Positions 4,133-6,273 of a DNA stretch of 6,273 nucleotides are shown piece by piece. Position numbers and translations under genes: made by a program. The notes below the pieces were generated by a model, which had not been told where the DNA came from, made no database searches, and saw only the letters and a list, made by a program, of their open reading frames with translations. The DNA comes from Bacteroidales bacterium UBA4866 (lineage in GTDB: Bacteria > Bacteroidota > Bacteroidia > Bacteroidales > P3), in the NCBI GenBank assembly GCA_002399565.1, contig DHDW01000005.1, positions 49,008 to 55,280 on the forward strand. The letters run 5' to 3'. The first letter of the stretch is position 1. Each line of letters begins with the position of its first letter.

Positions 4133-6273
4133 ATGAAAGCAAAATTTATATTGATGCTATTCTTAGCATTCAACATATCCAATATTTTCGCACAAAATAC
4201 ACTTAAAGTCAAACTTATAGATTGCGAAACAAAAGAGCCTTTAATTGGGGCGAGTGTTGTATTACAAAGCACAACCAACGGGGCATCGTCCGATACCGAA
4301 GGAGTGGCGACACTTTCCAATATCCCGGACGGTAATCAGAAAATCGAAGTTTCTTATATGGGATATGAAAAAACCATAAAAGAATTTACATTCCCTTTGC
4401 CTTCCGACAGCCTTATCGTTATTACTATTGAGCCTGACGAAAACGAGTTACAGGAAATCGTTGTTTCTTCAACAAGAGGTACACGTACTTTCAAAAATAT
4501 TCCTACCCGCATCGAATTTATAAATACAGAAGAATTAGGCGAAAAAGGAGTGATGAAGCCCGGCGATATTCGTATGCTGCTAAATGAAAGTACGGGTATT
4601 ATGACACAACAAACATCTGCCATATCGGGCAATTCTTCAATCCGTATTCAGGGTTTGGACGGTAGATATACCCAAATATTAAAAGACGGTTTTCCTGTAT
4701 TTTCGGGTGCTGCAAGCGGATTAGGATTATTACAGACACCTCCGCTTGATTTGAAGCAAGTGGAAATAATAAAAGGGTCTTCTTCTACTTTATATGGTGG
4801 TGGTGCGATTGCAGGATTGGTAAACCTAATATCAAAAACACCCGAAGAAGAAAGAGATTTTTCGATACACTTGAACGGCACAACAGGTAAAGGTCTTGAT
4901 ATAAACAGCTATTTCGGTCAAAAATTCAACAAAGTCGGGACTACCGTTTTTGCATCATACAATCGAAATTGGGCTTACGACCCTTCGGATGTCGGCTTTA
5001 CTGCAATCCCGAAGTTTGACCAATTTGTATTGAATCCTAAATTATACTTATATCTATCTGATAACACAGATTTTAATTTCGGTATAAATTCTACGATTGA
5101 AAACCGTTTGGGTGGAGATATAAGATATGTAGAGGGTAAAGGAAGCGAAGAACATTCCTATTTTGAAAGAAACAAGACACAAAGACACTCAACCCAACTT
5201 TCATTTGAACATCGTTTCGACAAACAAAATAAATTGAATGTAAAGAACAGCATCACTTACTTCAATCGTAAGATTGAGATTCCCGATTTTACATTTGACG
5301 GAGAACAGTTGTCCTCTTTTTCGGAAGTATCTTATATACATACCAGAGAGAAAACAGAATGGGTAGCAGGAGCAAACGTATGGACAGATAAATTTACCGA
5401 AAAGAAATTGACAAATTTTCCTTTACGAGATTATGATATGACAACTTTTGGTTTATTCATTCAAAACAATACGAAAATAACGGATTGGATGGATATTGAA
5501 AGCGGTTTGAGGACTGACTATGTTACAGATTACGGCTTTACAGTTTTGCCTCGCATATCTTCACATTTTAGAATAACAGACAAATTTTCTTCTCGTGTAG
5601 GTGGCGGATTTGGGTATAAAGCGCCTACTATTTTCTCGGAAGATAGCGAGCGTATCCAATTCCAAAATGTCTTACCGATTGACGATGACAAAAACAAGTT
5701 GGAAAAAAGCTATGGTGCAAATGTGGATTTTACTTATAAAACAGGATTATTTGACAATCAGGTGTTTTTAAGTATAAATCAGTTATTCTTTTACACCTAC
5801 TTGAAAAATCCGCTTGAATTACAAGCTGCGAACAGCAACCAATGGCAATTTAATAATATAGACGGTCATATGGATAGTAAAGGGGCTGAAACAAATATGA
5901 AAATAAGTTATAAAGATTTCAGCTTATTTTTTGGATATACCTATATTGATGCTAAAATTAAGGAGAATGACAGGACTTATCAGAAAACGCTAACCCCGAA
6001 ACATAAAATTAATTCTGTCCTGATGTATGAAATAGAGGACAAATGGAAAATCGGATTGGAAGCCTACTACACAGGAAAACAAAAACTGAATGACGGAAAA
6101 ACGGGTCAGGGTTATCTTATTTGCGGATTAATGATGCAACGAATTTGGGAAAAATTCTCCATATATGCCAACTTTGAGAATTTCACAGACAGACGACAAA
6201 CAAGATTTGACAGCATTTATACGGGTTCGATGACCAACCCTGAATTTCGGGATATTTATGCGCCATTAGACGG
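4133..6273 (+). CDS. TonB-dependent outer-membrane receptor, 3'-truncated by the window edge
   Basis: The frame is open from the ATG at 4133 to the window end, giving 713 codons. A signal peptide occupies residues 1-20 (..ISNIFA, cleavage before QN). Residues about 22-102 form a carboxypeptidase-regulatory-like beta-sandwich (CETKEPLIGASV...SYMGYEK), typical of Bacteroidota receptors. A TonB-box-like ELQEIVVSSTR spans 105-115. The plug domain (about 120-236) contains SSIRIQGLDGRYTQILKDG (168-186) and the closing VEIIKG..STLYGGGAIAG..N.ISKTP. The rest is a 22-strand-type barrel rich in aromatic beta-strands. The last residues, TGSMTNPEFRDIYAPLDG, resemble a near-terminal segment, so perhaps only 10-20 residues are missing. 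It would import a metal complex, siderophore-like ligand or cofactor using TonB energy. The substrate is inferred only from neighbouring metal-handling genes; vitamin or heme uptake is not excluded. Confidence 0.93.
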   Translation, partial: MKAKFILMLFLAFNISNIFAQNTLKVKLIDCETKEPLIGASVVLQSTTNGASSDTEGVATLSNIPDGNQKIEVSYMGYEKTIKEFTFPLPSDSLIVITIEPDENELQEIVVSSTRGTRTFKNIPTRIEFINTEELGEKGVMKPGDIRMLLNESTGIMTQQTSAISGNSSIRIQGLDGRYTQILKDGFPVFSGAASGLGLLQTPPLDLKQVEIIKGSSSTLYGGGAIAGLVNLISKTPEEERDFSIHLNGTTGKGLDINSYFGQKFNKVGTTVFASYNRNWAYDPSDVGFTAIPKFDQFVLNPKLYLYLSDNTDFNFGINSTIENRLGGDIRYVEGKGSEEHSYFERNKTQRHSTQLSFEHRFDKQNKLNVKNSITYFNRKIEIPDFTFDGEQLSSFSEVSYIHTREKTEWVAGANVWTDKFTEKKLTNFPLRDYDMTTFGLFIQNNTKITDWMDIESGLRTDYVTDYGFTVLPRISSHFRITDKFSSRVGGGFGYKAPTIFSEDSERIQFQNVLPIDDDKNKLEKSYGANVDFTYKTGLFDNQVFLSINQLFFYTYLKNPLELQAANSNQWQFNNIDGHMDSKGAETNMKISYKDFSLFFGYTYIDAKIKENDRTYQKTLTPKHKINSVLMYEIEDKWKIGLEAYYTGKQKLNDGKTGQGYLICGLMMQRIWEKFSIYANFENFTDRRQTRFDSIYTGSMTNPEFRDIYAPLD

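Noticed and set aside
4072..4881. Minus-strand open frames across the receptor gene
   Set aside because: They are shadows of a continuous, clearly homologous plus-strand receptor frame and have no recognisable domains.

Overview
The window looks like a piece of a low-GC Bacteroidota chromosome. The evidence is a TonB-dependent receptor with an N-terminal carboxypeptidase-regulatory-like domain, a DUF6660-type small cysteine protein ending in the family's WQPP signature, several TAnnTTTG-type -7 promoter elements, A-rich leaders without clear Shine-Dalgarno sequences, and a relic transposase of the REP-associated (RAYT, Y1 tyrosine) kind. The genus cannot be told from the sequence.

Layout. 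(1) Bases 1-1134 hold the last 377 codons of a TrkH/KtrB-family K+ uptake subunit; its 5' end lies outside the window. (2) Convergent with it, 1158-1700 on the minus strand encodes a small secreted outer-membrane beta-barrel protein with its own promoter (1723-1755). (3) Bases 1701-2413 contain no intact gene. Their centre (1799-2290) is a decayed mobile element: REP-like terminal inverted repeats, the C-terminal end of a minus-strand RAYT transposase with an internal stop, and a right end present as two tandem copies at a 98-bp period. (4) From 2414 to the window end runs a co-oriented metal-handling locus: a Fur-family repressor, an HMA-CDF fusion cation transporter, a small secreted cysteine-rich DUF6660-like protein, and a TonB-dependent receptor that runs off the right edge a short way before its C-terminus.

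How the locus may work. The last codons and stop of the Fur-family gene are built into a perfect 15-bp palindrome of 7-1-7 form, the geometry of Fur/Zur/PerR operators. A Bacteroidota -7 element follows 12 bp later, just ahead of the transporter start. The simplest reading is that the regulator represses the transporter and the genes behind it in response to a metal. A second strong inverted repeat (12-bp arms) sits in the 119-bp gap before the receptor gene and may give the receptor separate control. The metal (zinc, iron, cobalt, copper or other) is not decided by the sequence. The odd point is the pairing of an outer-membrane importer with a CDF-like inner-membrane protein whose usual metal-site histidine is replaced by phenylalanine, so the direction of transport is open.
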